Positions 20,315-38,750 of a DNA stretch of 64,000 nt are shown piece by piece (position 1 is the first letter of the stretch; each line of letters opens with the position of its first letter). The DNA comes from Closterium sp. Naga37s-1 (taxonomy: Eukaryota; Streptophyta; Zygnematophyceae; Desmidiales; Closteriaceae). The notes under the pieces are model-generated. The model was not told where the DNA came from and did not search any database. It saw only the letters and a program-made list of their open reading frames with translations. The DNA lies in the NCBI GenBank assembly GCA_947471745.1, contig CANJKZ010000142.1:3836501-3900500 (forward strand). Direction: 5' to 3'. The position numbers and the translations under genes were made by a program.

Positions 20315-21715
20315 ATGGCTACACAAAAAGAAAGGAGCAACTCCAACGGCTCCCAGGGCACTACACCTACTCCACCTCCTGCCTCTGGCCTACAGACAGA
20401 GGAGGGCACGGCAACGAGACCAAGGGCGACGTCTACCGAGACTCCCACGAACCAACCTGCAGACTTCGACCAGAGCATGATGGAGAAGTTCTTCTCCTTC
20501 ATGTCCTTCTACGAGCAACACCAGCAATCGGCACCTGCGTAGTCATACAACAACAACAACAACGGAGCAACGCCTATGAGTCTCGACGGCTCATCATATG
20601 CACGAGGAAATCAACAACAACAGCCTACCTTTGCTCCGTACGAACGCGGGTCCATCAGCTTCATGCCACACCCGCAGCCTTCACCTGGACAAGAAAGGTC
20701 ACTGGACGCATTACAAGTTCAGTCGCAGTTCGCACACGTTCTGAAGATGCAGACCACAAGACCATTCGATGGAAAGGACTTCTTCACCTGGTCGTTTGAA
20801 TTCGAGCTGATGATGGAAGGCGCGCAGATACTTGGCTTCTTCGACGGGTCCCTGCCATACCCAACAAACGGCACACAGTACGAGAAGCAACAGTACACCT
20901 ATCAGTCAATGATGGCGTACACGATTATACTGAGGAACATCACCCCGACTCAACAGCAGAACATACGATCTTACCGGGGTTACGGCAACTCCGCGGAGAT
21001 CGCGTACAACCACCTGAAGAGCCTGTATCAAGCAACAGACAGCGTAAGTCAAAGTCGGTTAATGGCGCAACTGACAACAGTTGAAATGAAACCGGGAGAA
21101 AAGGGAATGGCATATATCAGCCCCTGTCGCGAACTGCGCGACAAGCTCCTTCGATGCGGAGGGTCGATATCTGAAGACGCCTTCGTGACAGTTATCATCG
21201 GCGGCCTCGGTCCTCAATGGCGCGCCACGAAAGCTATTCTCCGAGCACATGGAAGAATCTCCGAAGCAGCACTCTGCGCCGAAATCCACGCCGAGCAACA
21301 AGACATGGATCTGCAAGAAGAACGACACAAAAAGAAGACATCAGCACCGGAATTCGCGTTCCACACTCAGCGACGCTACAACAACAACAACAACCGGCAG
21401 CAGCAACCGAAGCCAGTACCTCCGTTCTGCCACATCTGCAAGATATCAGGGCACCCGCGCACGCACTGCCCGAATCGTCAACAGTCAACAATTCCACAGC
21501 GGCAACTTCGACCTTCAAGCAGCCAAATCGCCTCAACGCAAGCAAATCTCACGACTCAGGTTCAAGCTTCAACAACTTCAACGGGACAACCTGCACAAGG
21601 AACAAGAAACATCGTCAGCTGCATGGCAAAGCTGAGTGACTCCTGCATCACCGGGTCACCACCACACTACTCACCGGAAGAACAACTCGACGAAACCACA
21701 CCCCGCCGCGAGTAA
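20315..21715 (+). pseudogene. gag: copia B Gag, split by an in-frame TAG
   Basis: The start at 20315 (MATQKERSNSNG) is the first good ATG after the primer site. After 75 codons a TAG (20540-20542) interrupts, and the same frame continues at once. Then follow the UBN2-type Gag core (TTRPFDGKDFFTWSFEFELMM near 20750-20815, VEMKPGEKGMAYI near 21080) and a CCHC knuckle, CHICKISGHPRTHC, near 21430. A TAA at 21713-21715 ends this part just before the protease. If the TAG is a recent mutation, the Met at 20576 could restart a shorter Gag. Confidence 0.85.
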
Positions 21716-24700
21716 CTTCAGGCGAACCCGACATACGCCGCCATCGCCCAAAGCGAACCATCCAGAAAGGACACATGGTTCTTGGACAATTGCTGCGGAC
21801 AGCACATGTGCTCCTCGGGACGCTTCGTTCAACGAGAACACCAACTTCAACGCGAAGTCGTCATTACAGTCGCCAACAATCAGAACCTGCGAACACGACG
21901 ACAAGGCGTAGTTCAACTTCAGTCAAGGGAAACAAACGTTATACTGCAGATGTCAAAGGTACTAATCGCGGAGGGACTCGGCTACAACTTACTGAGCGTC
22001 AGTCAGTTGATGGCGAAGGGCATTCACCTCGAGGCAGACAGCACCACCCAAGAATTCAAGCTGTATCACGGGAGAGGAGGACTTTACATCGGCAAGGCGG
22101 TCCTCAAGAACAACGTCTTCGTTCTTGACTTCGTTCCTGATCTTGGCACCGCCGACAGCGACGCCATCGTTAACTTCACCAACTGGACACACCCTCCAGA
22201 CCTTGATCCAGACTTCAGTCCAGAAGGCTTCTGGTACTCACACACCATCCCTGAAGCAGAAAGAACAAGGGCGTTAGCAACAATTCAGACAACACCGGCA
22301 GCAGCAGAGACAACATCGGCAGCAGCAGAGACAACATCGGCAGCAGCAGAGACAACATCGGCAGCAGCAGAGACAACATCGGCAGTAGCAGAACCATCAA
22401 CGGCAGCAGCAGGAACGTCAACACCAATTGCTGGTCCTTCAACGGCACCGCTCCTCATCGACGACACACCACCGACACCCGCGCAACAACTACACCCAGC
22501 ACCACGAGAAGTTCATCGTAGCGCCAACTTCACCGCCAACTTCTACTCCAACTCCGATCTGTACCGACGATCACCCGGACATCGCGCCGACGAAAGCACC
22601 TGGCACGCAAGGATGGGACACCCAAGCAACACAGTATTAAATAATACGATAAGAGCAGGAGTACTTGACAAGGACTCACTACTACTGACCGACGGAAGAG
22701 AACTTCAACGAGTACGCGGAACGTGCTTCACCTGCCCTGAAGGTGACTTACCACATCGACCGTTCGCGTCTCACCATAACCCAAGCGCACCAGCTTACGC
22801 GCCACTCGAGAAGGTGTACAGCGACATCTTGTACAATCGCGAGCCGGGGCAGAACACATACAACTACACCATCACGTTCATCGACGCCGCGACACGTTAC
22901 GTTTGGCACCTAAATCTTCCAAGCAAGGATATGGCATTCGAAGCGTTCGTCGCCTGGCTCCCCGTAGCAGAAAGGGAATCGGGCGTCAAACTAAAGAGCT
23001 TCCAGTCAGACGGGGGAGGAGAATACACCTCATAGAGGTTCAAGCAGTACTTGGCTGAAAGAGGAATCAAGCGGCTCATTTCCCTTCCCTACGCCCATCA
23101 ACAGCAGGGTGTAGCAGAGAGGATGAACAGGACCCTCCAGAAGACCATGCGGAAACTGTTACGTGGCATGCGGCTACCCACTCACCAGTGGCCAGAAGCA
23201 ATGGACCACGCCGTGATGCTGCACAACTTGCTTTCTTCGTCGTCACTACCGAACAACACATCACCGCATCTGCTGTGGACAGGAAAACTGGGCAGCACAA
23301 AAATGTTACGAGTCTTCGGCTGCATGGTACAGTACCGACCTCCATCTGCACGAGCAGGACGATTCTCCCAACGGGCACAGTGGGGACTACACCTGGGCAT
23401 CGAAAAACACTACAACGCATGGAAGATTTTCGACGTCGAGACAAAAGAAACAGTGGCAGCACGTGATGTCATTTTCTACGAGCGGCTCACCTTGCAAACG
23501 TACCTTGCCAACCTGAACGAAAACCAAGACCCCACAGGTGGCTTCCGTGGAGACCGAGCCTTCGCTTCGGCAGAAGACGAAGCTGACTGGGACGAGCAGA
23601 ACGTGGAAGGAGCCTCGGAAGAAGCCGGACCCCTCCCGTACTGTTCCGTCGATGTCCCAATGGATGACGAAAATCCACGCGAAAGCAACAACGCCAAAGC
23701 CTTTTACCACTTCGCCGACAACGGTTACGTTACACCTGCACAAGTCAACACCGACGAAGCAGAACGCGTAGGACCTAACTTCGCACCTGATCCAGAAGCG
23801 GGAGACGAAGCAGTTTATCCAGAGGATACTTCACTCCCTCGCTACACACAGAGTGGGCTCCAAATCCTCGGTCTCGTCACCGCAGTCCACGGCGCAGCCA
23901 TTCCTAAAGAGCCTGCGACAGTTCAACAGGCTCTGGGGGGGGAGCATAAGGAAAAATGGCGCGAAGCCATGGACAAGGAACTGAAGGCACTGGAGGAACG
24001 CAACACGTGGAAAGTAGTTCCCATCGGCGTAGCACGGAACAAGACCATTCTCACCGGGAAATGGGTCTTCCGCGTGAAGACGAAGGCTGACGGCACCATT
24101 GACAAATTCAAGGCACGATGGGTCGTGCGCGGCTTCGACCAAGAACACGGACGCGACTTCACCGAAACTTTCGCTCCGGTTAGCCGCCACACCTCACTAC
24201 GCATTCTCCTCGCAATCGCCGCCATGAAGAAGAAAAAGCTGCGGCAAATTGACGTCGCGAACGCGTTTCTCTACGCACCTGTTGATGCAGAAATTTTCGT
24301 CGAGCTACCGCATGGCTCCCACAGAGAACCTAACCAAGTCTGCCAGCTACTCAAGTCACTCTACGGCATCAAGCAGGCTCCGCGACTGTGGCAACAGTTC
24401 CTGCACGCTCGCCTCATCCGCATCGGCTTCAAGCAACTACCGCACGATCAAGGCATGTACCGGCTCACGGAAAACGACGACTACATCCTACTAATCGTCT
24501 ACGTGGACGATCTCCTTTACATCGGCTCAACTGACGGCATCACTACCTGCTTCGAAGGGGAGCTGCCGCGAGATCTCACGCTCACAGTTTCATCTACCGT
24601 CACTCAGTATCTCGGCCTCAACATCCGGGAAGAGGAGGACGCGATCTACCTCAGCGCCGAGAAATATGCCGACACCATCGCTAAACGCTTTACGCTCACA

Positions 24701-25510
24701 CCGACAGCCATCTCCACGCCATACCACTACACGTCAGGAAACAACAAGGAAGGCTCCGCTCTACTCAAGCCCGCCAGCATACGAGACTACCAGAAAAAGC
24801 TGGGATGTCTTCTCTTCGCAGCTGTCACTTGCCGCCCCGACCTCTCATACTCCGCAAGCCAACTCGCCACCTACCTCAAGAGGCCCGAAGCGGAACACCT
24901 AGCGGAACTCGACCGCGCTCTTCACTACTTCGTCAGCACCTCAACGATCGGCTTAACTTATTACAAGAACGCAACTACGCCGCCTAAGTTAATCGGCTAC
25001 GTCGACGCCGATCACGCTGGCGATCCCGACAACAGGCGTTCTCGCACTGGCTACATCAACCGCCTCGAACCTATCGGACCTATCTCTTGGCAGTCGAGCA
25101 AGCAGGAATTAATAGCTCTCTCGTCAGCCGAAGCAGAATATATTGCACTTTGTTCAGCCACCAAGGAAGGACTTTACCTTCGCGAACTGCTGGAAGAAGC
25201 GAAGCTGGCTCAGTTACCCAGCTTCACTCTGTTCTGCGACAACCAGTCGGCAATTCGCATCGCCAACAAAAGCGGCTTCGCGAACAGGACGAAACGCATC
25301 GCCCTGCGATATTTCTTCGTGAAGGACGAGATCGAGAAAGGGAGACTCGAGCTGTCATACTGCCCCACGTCCGATATGGCAGCTGACTACCAGACCAAGA
25401 AGCTTGGAAAGCAGAAGTTTGAGTACTGCATGCTGCTGACTGGACAGAGCCACGTCACCAGCAGCGACACTCCAGAAGCGAAGGGGAGTGTTGGAAACAA
25501 TCGGTCTTAG
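21716..25510 (+). pseudogene. pol: copia B Pol: protease, integrase, reverse transcriptase, RNase H (one in-frame stop)
   Basis: It is in frame with gag beyond the TAA. The protease position reads WFLDNCCGQHMCSSG, so the usual Asp-Ser-Gly is Asp-Asn-Cys; the catalytic Asp is kept but the motif is abnormal. The integrase zinc domain (WHARMGHPS...CFTCPEGD) and core (SDGGGEY, HQQQGVAERMN) are split by a TAG at 23033-23035. Reverse transcriptase follows with KARWVVRGFDQ, IDVANAFLYA and VYVDDLLY (near 24500). RNase H has GYVDADHAGD and AEAEYIAL and ends DMAADYQTKKLG, running 22 bases into the 3' LTR. Confidence 0.88.
22295..22410 (+). repeat. 21-bp tandem repeat in copia B
   Basis: About five units resembling ACAACATCGGCAGCAGCAGAG encode Thr-Thr-Ser-Ala-Ala-Ala-Glu repeats, an in-frame linker between protease and integrase. 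Confidence 0.85.
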
Positions 25511-25937
25511 GCGCCTCTGTCGTGTCGAAACACTAAGGCACAAATGAAGCAGAGCATATCGAAGCACCGGCGAGTCAACCCTCGGAGGTTGAAGCAACCG
25601 CTGGAGGTTACGGGGAAGTCAAAGGTCAGCGACCTTTGACCAGACAAATACAGCGCGACAGCAAGGACACACAACTGACTCGCTACAGAGCAGTTGCCCG
25701 AGTCGTCGCTGTATCGAACCGCAACAGCAACAGTAAAGTAGTTACAACCGTACCTCTTCGTATTCCTTGTACTCTTATATATATTCTTGTATCTCTTAGT
25801 TGTAATCAATCTACTTTGCCCTCACATACTAGCGCAAGGTGGTTCACAACTCTTTAATTGACGCTTCCGCTATTACACCAACTCTACCCAGAGTTCACCC
25901 CTGTAAAAGATCCTAAGGGCCTTTTTTCAGCCCAACA
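25489..25937 (+). repeat. copia B 3' LTR
   Basis: 449 bp, about 7 substitutions from the 5' LTR. It is followed by target duplication CAAAC and then the right part of the older LTR. Confidence 0.95.
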
Positions 25938-25942
25938 CAAAC

Positions 25943-26205
25943 AACTGACTCATTACTGAGCAGTTGCCCGAGTCGACACTGTATCGAACCGCAACAGCAA
26001 CAGCAAAACAGTTATTAGCTAGAACTGTTTGTATTCCCTTGTACTCTTATAAAAGCCTGTATCTCCTTGCTTTAATCGATCTACTTTGCCCTCACATACT
26101 AGCGCAAGGTGGTTTAAGCACTTCATTATACGCTTCCGCATTTACAACAAGTTCTACCCAGAGTTTAGCCTTGCAAAGATCCTAAGGGCTTTTCTCAGCC
26201 CAACA
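25943..26205 (+). repeat. right part of the diverged solo LTR split by copia B
   Basis: It continues the older LTR from 19810 (AACTGACTCATTACTGAGC...) and ends CAGCCCAACA. It is clearly homologous to the second half of B's LTR but with many changes, for example TATAAAAGCC in place of TATATATATT. Confidence 0.85.
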
Positions 26206-26799
26206 GAGCTATGTAGCATTGACTGGCTAGCAAACATATAACGGTACCACACGAACTTAGGCTATATTATGCAGAGCTGGCAGCGCGGCCTGGGCCGTTT
26301 CCGCGACGTATGCCTACACAACCCTTTGGTGGTTTAGTAACAGACATTGCGAACACCGTTAGCCGATACGGTAACTGACGAAGAAAACGGTCCGAGTCTT
26401 GTACGCGGACATAATGGGTTTTATACACTTCGTGAAGTACGATAAGCATGCGCTGTTTAGTCAATCGCCGTTTAATCTAGATAGTTATGGCTCCTTTGGT
26501 GCATAATGAAATGACCAGGGATCAATATCCACCAATGAAATCATACCTGGTACCACTCGATTCAACAAGGAAGTGAATTTTTGAATGATCGTCAGCATTG
26601 GCTGTCTCCACCTTACTACCAGCACACCACTAACCAAGTACACTCCGTGTAATGTACGGTACAACATTGTCCGAGGCTAACGAGGGAGTGCAATTAGCCT
26701 GACGCCAGTATCACTTTCTATATATCCGCCAAAGAGTCTATTGACGCTACTCTTGCTGCCCCGCCAGGCCTGCTTCACCGAGGCTGTCTAGTTCGCATC
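26206..26799. other. spacer between the solo LTR and the XTH gene
   Basis: About 590 bp, probably including the XTH 3' untranslated region. Short open frames have no recognisable domain. Confidence 0.5.
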
Positions 26800-29700
26800 T
26801 TATTTGTCTTTGTTGACCATGGCACCCTTGGGAGCAGTGTCGTTCTTAGGAGCAGCAGCACTCTTAGGAGCAGCAGCACTCTTGGGAGCAGCAGCACTCT
26901 TGGGAGCAGCAGCACTCTTGGGAGCAGCAGCACTCCTGGGAGCAGCAGCACTCTTGGGAGCAGCAGCACTCTTGGGAGCAGCAACGCCTTTAGGAGCAGC
27001 AGCAGTGTCAGCCTCCCCCAATGTCTTGCCAACCTCTCCCTCGCTCCCCCCCCCTCCCCCATCCCTCTTGCCCCCCTCCGTCTTACTCCTATCCCTCTTT
27101 GCATTGTTGATCTCAGCCGAAGGAGCAGGGGACGGAGAGAGCGAAGGAGAAGGAGAAGGAGAAGGAGAAGGAGGAGGAGAAGGAGAAGGAGGAGTAGTTG
27201 TAGGAGAGGGAGACGGAGAGGAAGACGAAGCAGTTACCCTCCCAGCTTCCTTCCTAGCCAGCTCCTTGTAAAAGTCCACATAGGAGTATGTTAAGTACTG
27301 CGCTCGCACCTGCTGCATATCCGCCCTCTCCTGCGCACTCAGTCCCTCTTCCCCCAGCCCCTTTCCCACCCCACTGCTGCTTCTGGTGCTGGTGGTGGGC
27401 GAGCTCTTGGTGTGAGAGCGGTTGGAGGAGGAGAAGTTGAATTCCTGGTACTGGGCTGTGAACGGGCCGTATGACCAATCCATCTGACAGCGAAACGGCA
27501 CAGGGAAGGAACAAGGTGAAGGTGCAGAGGGAAGAAGCAAGGGAAGGAGCAAGGGAAAGGAGGAGTGGTTGGAACAACGGCCTGATGGCAATCTTGGTAC
27601 AGTGCCAGAAACGGTGATGCAAAGGTGTTGCACGAGAGAAAGAACGCCTGACAGCGCAACAACACAATAGCACAAGAGCAGCGGAAGAGGGAATGGTATG
27701 GCATTGCAAAGGGAAGGGATGTTAAATGAAACGCCAAGATAAGGGCATTTAACTCGAGGTGGCAGGTGAGAGAAGGCAAGGAGGAATAGGAGGAGGAAGA
27801 AGAGGCGACGCAGGACGGGGAGGCGAGCGTACAGGAGGCATAGCCCAGTCCGCGGACCAGATGCTTGCGCACACGCGCAGTGGCGACACCACACCGACTG
27901 CTGGGTTGTGCGGGTTGAAGCGCGTCTCTCGTATGGGGCGCTCATCCACATACCAGCTGAGGGCAGGGATGGGGAAAGAACAGGAGGGGTTAATCATTGC
28001 TGCATCAGCTTGGCACTAGAGGCATCATGGCAACTGTAGAGTAGAGAGAGGGGTCTTGTGACGCGAGACATGGGAGAAAGGAGGAAGAGAGCAGGGGCAC
28101 AAGGGAAGAAGGACAAGGGACAATGGACAAGGGGAGATACATTACGGAGCAGGAAGCAGGGAGCAGGGATTAGTAAAAAAGAAGGACAAGCGGCATGGGA
28201 TGGGACAGGGGAGTAGGAGGCAGCGACTCACACAATAGCCTCGGGTGACCAGCGCACGCTGTACGTGTGGAATTCACTGGTGGGGTCGAACCACGGCTGC
28301 ATCTGCTCCTCGTGCCCGCCCTTGCCGTTGGCGTAGTAGTTGGTGTGGATGCGGATGCCGCTCGGGCTCTCGCTGCCTATCAGCTCAAAGTCTATCTCGT
28401 CGTGCCGCCCAGGCAGCTTGCTTGTGAGCTGGTAACGGGCACGGGCGGGAAAGGGCGAAAAGAGGGAGGGCGAAAGAGGGATTGGAGGGAGGGCGTTGAG
28501 CCGCAGGAGTGGGTCGGGTGGGATGGGACGGGATGGGGCGGGATGGGGCGGGATGACATGGGTGGCAAGGAAGAGGGTAGAGAGGGCATGCCAACATGCC
28601 GGCATGCCATTCAGTGTCTCCTCCACAGTCCGCTCTGGCGGTCTACGCAGCAGCGGTCGGTCACCTCTGCTTCACAAGCACAGACAATCAAGACGACGCA
28701 GCCTGCCGTGATATCGACTCACATAGAGCGTGGTGATGACGCTCCCCGAGTACACGGGCGGCACCTTGATCCGCGCCGACACGAACCCGTACCGCAGGTA
28801 CGACTTGGAGTTAACAGCGCCCACTGCGCGCATCAAGGGGAATGGGCGAATGGGGGATGGGGGCAGATGAGCGGAAGCGAGGGTGTGGATTGTCGGTGGA
28901 GCAGATGGGGAAGGTGGACGACGGGAAGAGTAGAGGGCGACAAACCCCGCGCTTGGATGGTAAATAATAGGGGCGGAAATCGGGTGATTGTGGTTGCACG
29001 CGCATATGCGCGTGCGCGTTCGCGAGTGTGCGCGCACGTGTGCGTGTGCGCGTGGGTGGGTGGGTGTGTAGATGCAAATGCGCCTCACATCCTGCGTATT
29101 GGTCGAGCGTCAGCCGCACGTCGCCTGAAGTGCGGTCGATCTCCGTCAGCTGCGGCACGCCCACCACCTCCAAGTCCGCTGCACCGAGCGATGTCTCAGG
29201 CGACTCCTTCGATTCTTGCGACTCCTGCGACGCGTCCGAAGTTGGCGAAGGCTCATGCGACGTGGCAGCGGAACCAGACACGGACGCCACGAGCGGCCGT
29301 CGCCCGTCGCCGTTGTCGTTGGCGGACGCAATCTCTCCCTTGCCGGCTCCGGGCTTCACTCCGCCCACTTCCACTTGGCTCCCCCCCTCCTGCTGCTGCT
29401 CCTCGTCGTCCTCCTCCTGGTCGTTCGCACCCGCCTCCGGCGTCTTGACTGTTTCCTCGTCAACCCCCGACACCATCACCACATTTGAAGAAGATCCCTG
29501 GACCCCCTGTCCCGTCACCTCGTTCTCCGTCTCCCCCTCCTCCGCATCATTCACTTCTGCCTTATCGCCCGCATCACCATCCGCTCCCGCGTCGTTCTCG
29601 CTCTCGCGCTCTCCGCCCGCCTCGCCTGTTACCTTCCCGCCGTCCGCCACTCCCTCCGAAGGTTTCGCCTCACCACTGACAGTAGATTCAGACGCGCTGT

Positions 29701-30445
29701 CATCGGGGTCTGAATCAGCATTTGTACCACCGGAGCGCGCCAGAATTTCGTCCAAGTTCGCATTCTTCGCCTTCTGCAGCGGCTCCAACGACATGTCGCC
29801 GAAATCCCGTGAGCGCGAGTTGACCCGAGCCGCGTCGGGTTCCTCAAGGTCACCGTTTCCGCCCGCCACAGCGGCTGTTCTGATCTGCGCGATCCGCGCG
29901 ACCATGTCGCCGATGCCGTTGCTGCCGCCGGCAGCGTCGTCCGTGGCGCTGCTGCCGTCGCCGAGTTCCCCTCCACGCTTCGCGGCGGCTGCTGAGTTGT
30001 CCAATAGAAGTCTGTTCGCGTCGCTGGCTCTTTCCGTGGGTGAGGAGTCTGTCCTCGAGCCGCCGCTGGCAGGCTGGGTCAGTGCCATGCGGCAAGGCCT
30101 CCCAGCAGCGGACGGATCGCCGGAAACACCAGCTCCGCCGCAAACGGGAGGCTGCGACGCGGTCACGCTGGTTTCCTGGCTTAAAGTTTCTTCCCCGGAA
30201 TCGGGACCGTATGGAGCGTGAGAGTCGGAATCTGACTGCAGGGAGTTCACGCTGTGTTTGCTGGCGGGGAGGAATTTCCGGAACATGAGCTGTTGCGACT
30301 CGCGCGGCTTCATGGGATGAGGGTGGAACGAGGGGAATGCAGCGGAGGGCGGCAGGAGGCTGACGACGAACAGAGTGAGGGTAATGAGTAGAGGTGATCC
30401 AAACGATCGGGGTTGAAGTCGATTCAGAAGCCCGGATCGCGCCAT
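26800..30445 (-). CDS. GH16 xyloglucan endotransglucosylase/hydrolase-like protein, five exons
   Basis: Model (minus): 29089-30445, 28723-28823, 28232-28428, 27833-27956, 26800-27483. All four introns are GT-AG (donors GTGAGG, GTGAGT, GTGAGT, GTACGC) and phases agree, giving 820 residues. A signal peptide opens the protein (LLITLTLFVVSLLPPSAA). Residues ~60-430 are an acidic Ser/Glu/Asp-rich low-complexity region. The GH16 domain starts near 430 (LTLDQYAG, SKSYLRYGFVSARIKV). Its active site is HDEIDFELIG, with Glu497 as nucleophile, Asp499, and Glu501 as acid/base. WYVDERPIRE and ASIWSADWA...MDWSYGPFTAQYQEF follow. The XET C-terminal motif MQQVRAQYLTYSYVDFYKE is recognisable. A Ser-Pro tract and Ala-Ala-Ala-Pro-Lys-Ser repeats end the protein. 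The family cuts and religates xyloglucan in the wall. The long N-terminal region is unusual; typical plant members are about 300 residues. Confidence 0.85.
26851..26990 (-). repeat. 18-bp tandem repeat encoding Ala-Ala-Ala-Pro-Lys-Ser in the XTH tail
   Basis: On the + strand, about seven units of GGAGCAGCAGCACTCTTG-like sequence. They code for a Lys-spaced Ala/Pro tail at the C-terminus of the XTH-like protein. Confidence 0.85.
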
Positions 30446-31367
30446 GGCTTATGGTGGGAGGGAGAGATGAACTACTGAAGATTACGCCAGCACCTTTTAG
30501 CCTGAAGCTGGAAAGTCAGAGAGGAAACCATGCAGCTAGTTTCCAGACCAACAATAAGTTCTCTGCTGAAAGACGTCTGCGACCATGTGTAACGAGGGAG
30601 CAGCTAAGGACGAAGGTCATATGTTCGAGTTATCTACTACTTCTGGTCTGTAGTAGAATGAAACCTAAGCAAATGAGGGAAAACAAGCTCTGTGTTCTGC
30701 GTACCTTCTGTAACGCGCGATGCGACCCGAATTCGATGCGATGCGATTCGGTAGACGAAAATGTGACCATCCCGTGGGGGCGGTGCTTTCGGGTACGGGC
30801 AGGTCAGAAGAGTCAGATGCATGATTTGAGATGGTGCGGATTCTGGCGGGCCAATGGGATGTCAGATCGCGTGGTTGGGCTTGACCTTAGGGGGGAAACT
30901 GGTGCAGCACAGTTGCCAGGCAACTGCTAACGCCAGCAGACGCTGGAACAAGGAACTCAGGAGGGTCAGGCGCGAAGTTTGAAATACAGTACGCCACGTG
31001 GCTTTCTGTCACTCGCTGAAGTTACAGATAGTTCTGTGCACACAGCAGAGACATTCTGCGGCAGACTTGGGAGGGGGAATGAGCAGCTGCGGAACATTGA
31101 GCTGTTACATTAAGCGAAATGAAATGAGAAAAACACATACATGTCTTATGGTAATTACCCCACCGTACGAGGGAGATATAGTAAACAGAAAACAAGTCCA
31201 ACTAGAACAGCAAGCAACTCCGAAAAGCACTACAAGGTTGCCAATTAGTAACTAAACTGCAAAATTGACATAACATATGCCCAATGGTAGGGGCAGCTGC
31301 GTAGGGATATAAAGGTCAAAAATGGGACATTAAAAAGGTGGGTAGCTTCCAACCTTGGAAGAATTTG
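30446..31367. other. spacer between the XTH and WRKY genes
   Basis: About 920 bp. It contains the XTH upstream region and the WRKY 3' flank. I see no gene, RNA or element. Confidence 0.5.

Positions 31368-38750
<7,383 letters not shown>

Larger units (their letters stand above)
19811..25937 (+). mobile_element. Ty1/copia element B, full length with in-frame stops
   Basis: It is 6,127 bp with 449-bp LTRs (19811-20259, 25489-25937) that differ at about 7 positions. The target duplication CAAAC is at 19806-19810 and 25938-25942. The element landed in a solo LTR of a related older element. One reading frame covers Gag to RNase H without a shift, but three stops interrupt it (TAG at 20540-20542, TAA at 21713-21715, TAG at 23033-23035). 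It is a different lineage from A, C and D: long LTRs, no glycine tract and a standard zinc knuckle. Confidence 0.93.

Noticed and set aside
28960-29070. GC-alternating stretch (GCGCGTGCGCG) as a regulatory Z-DNA site
   Set aside because: It lies in the first XTH intron next to the donor and may simply be low-complexity intron sequence; nothing else supports a function.
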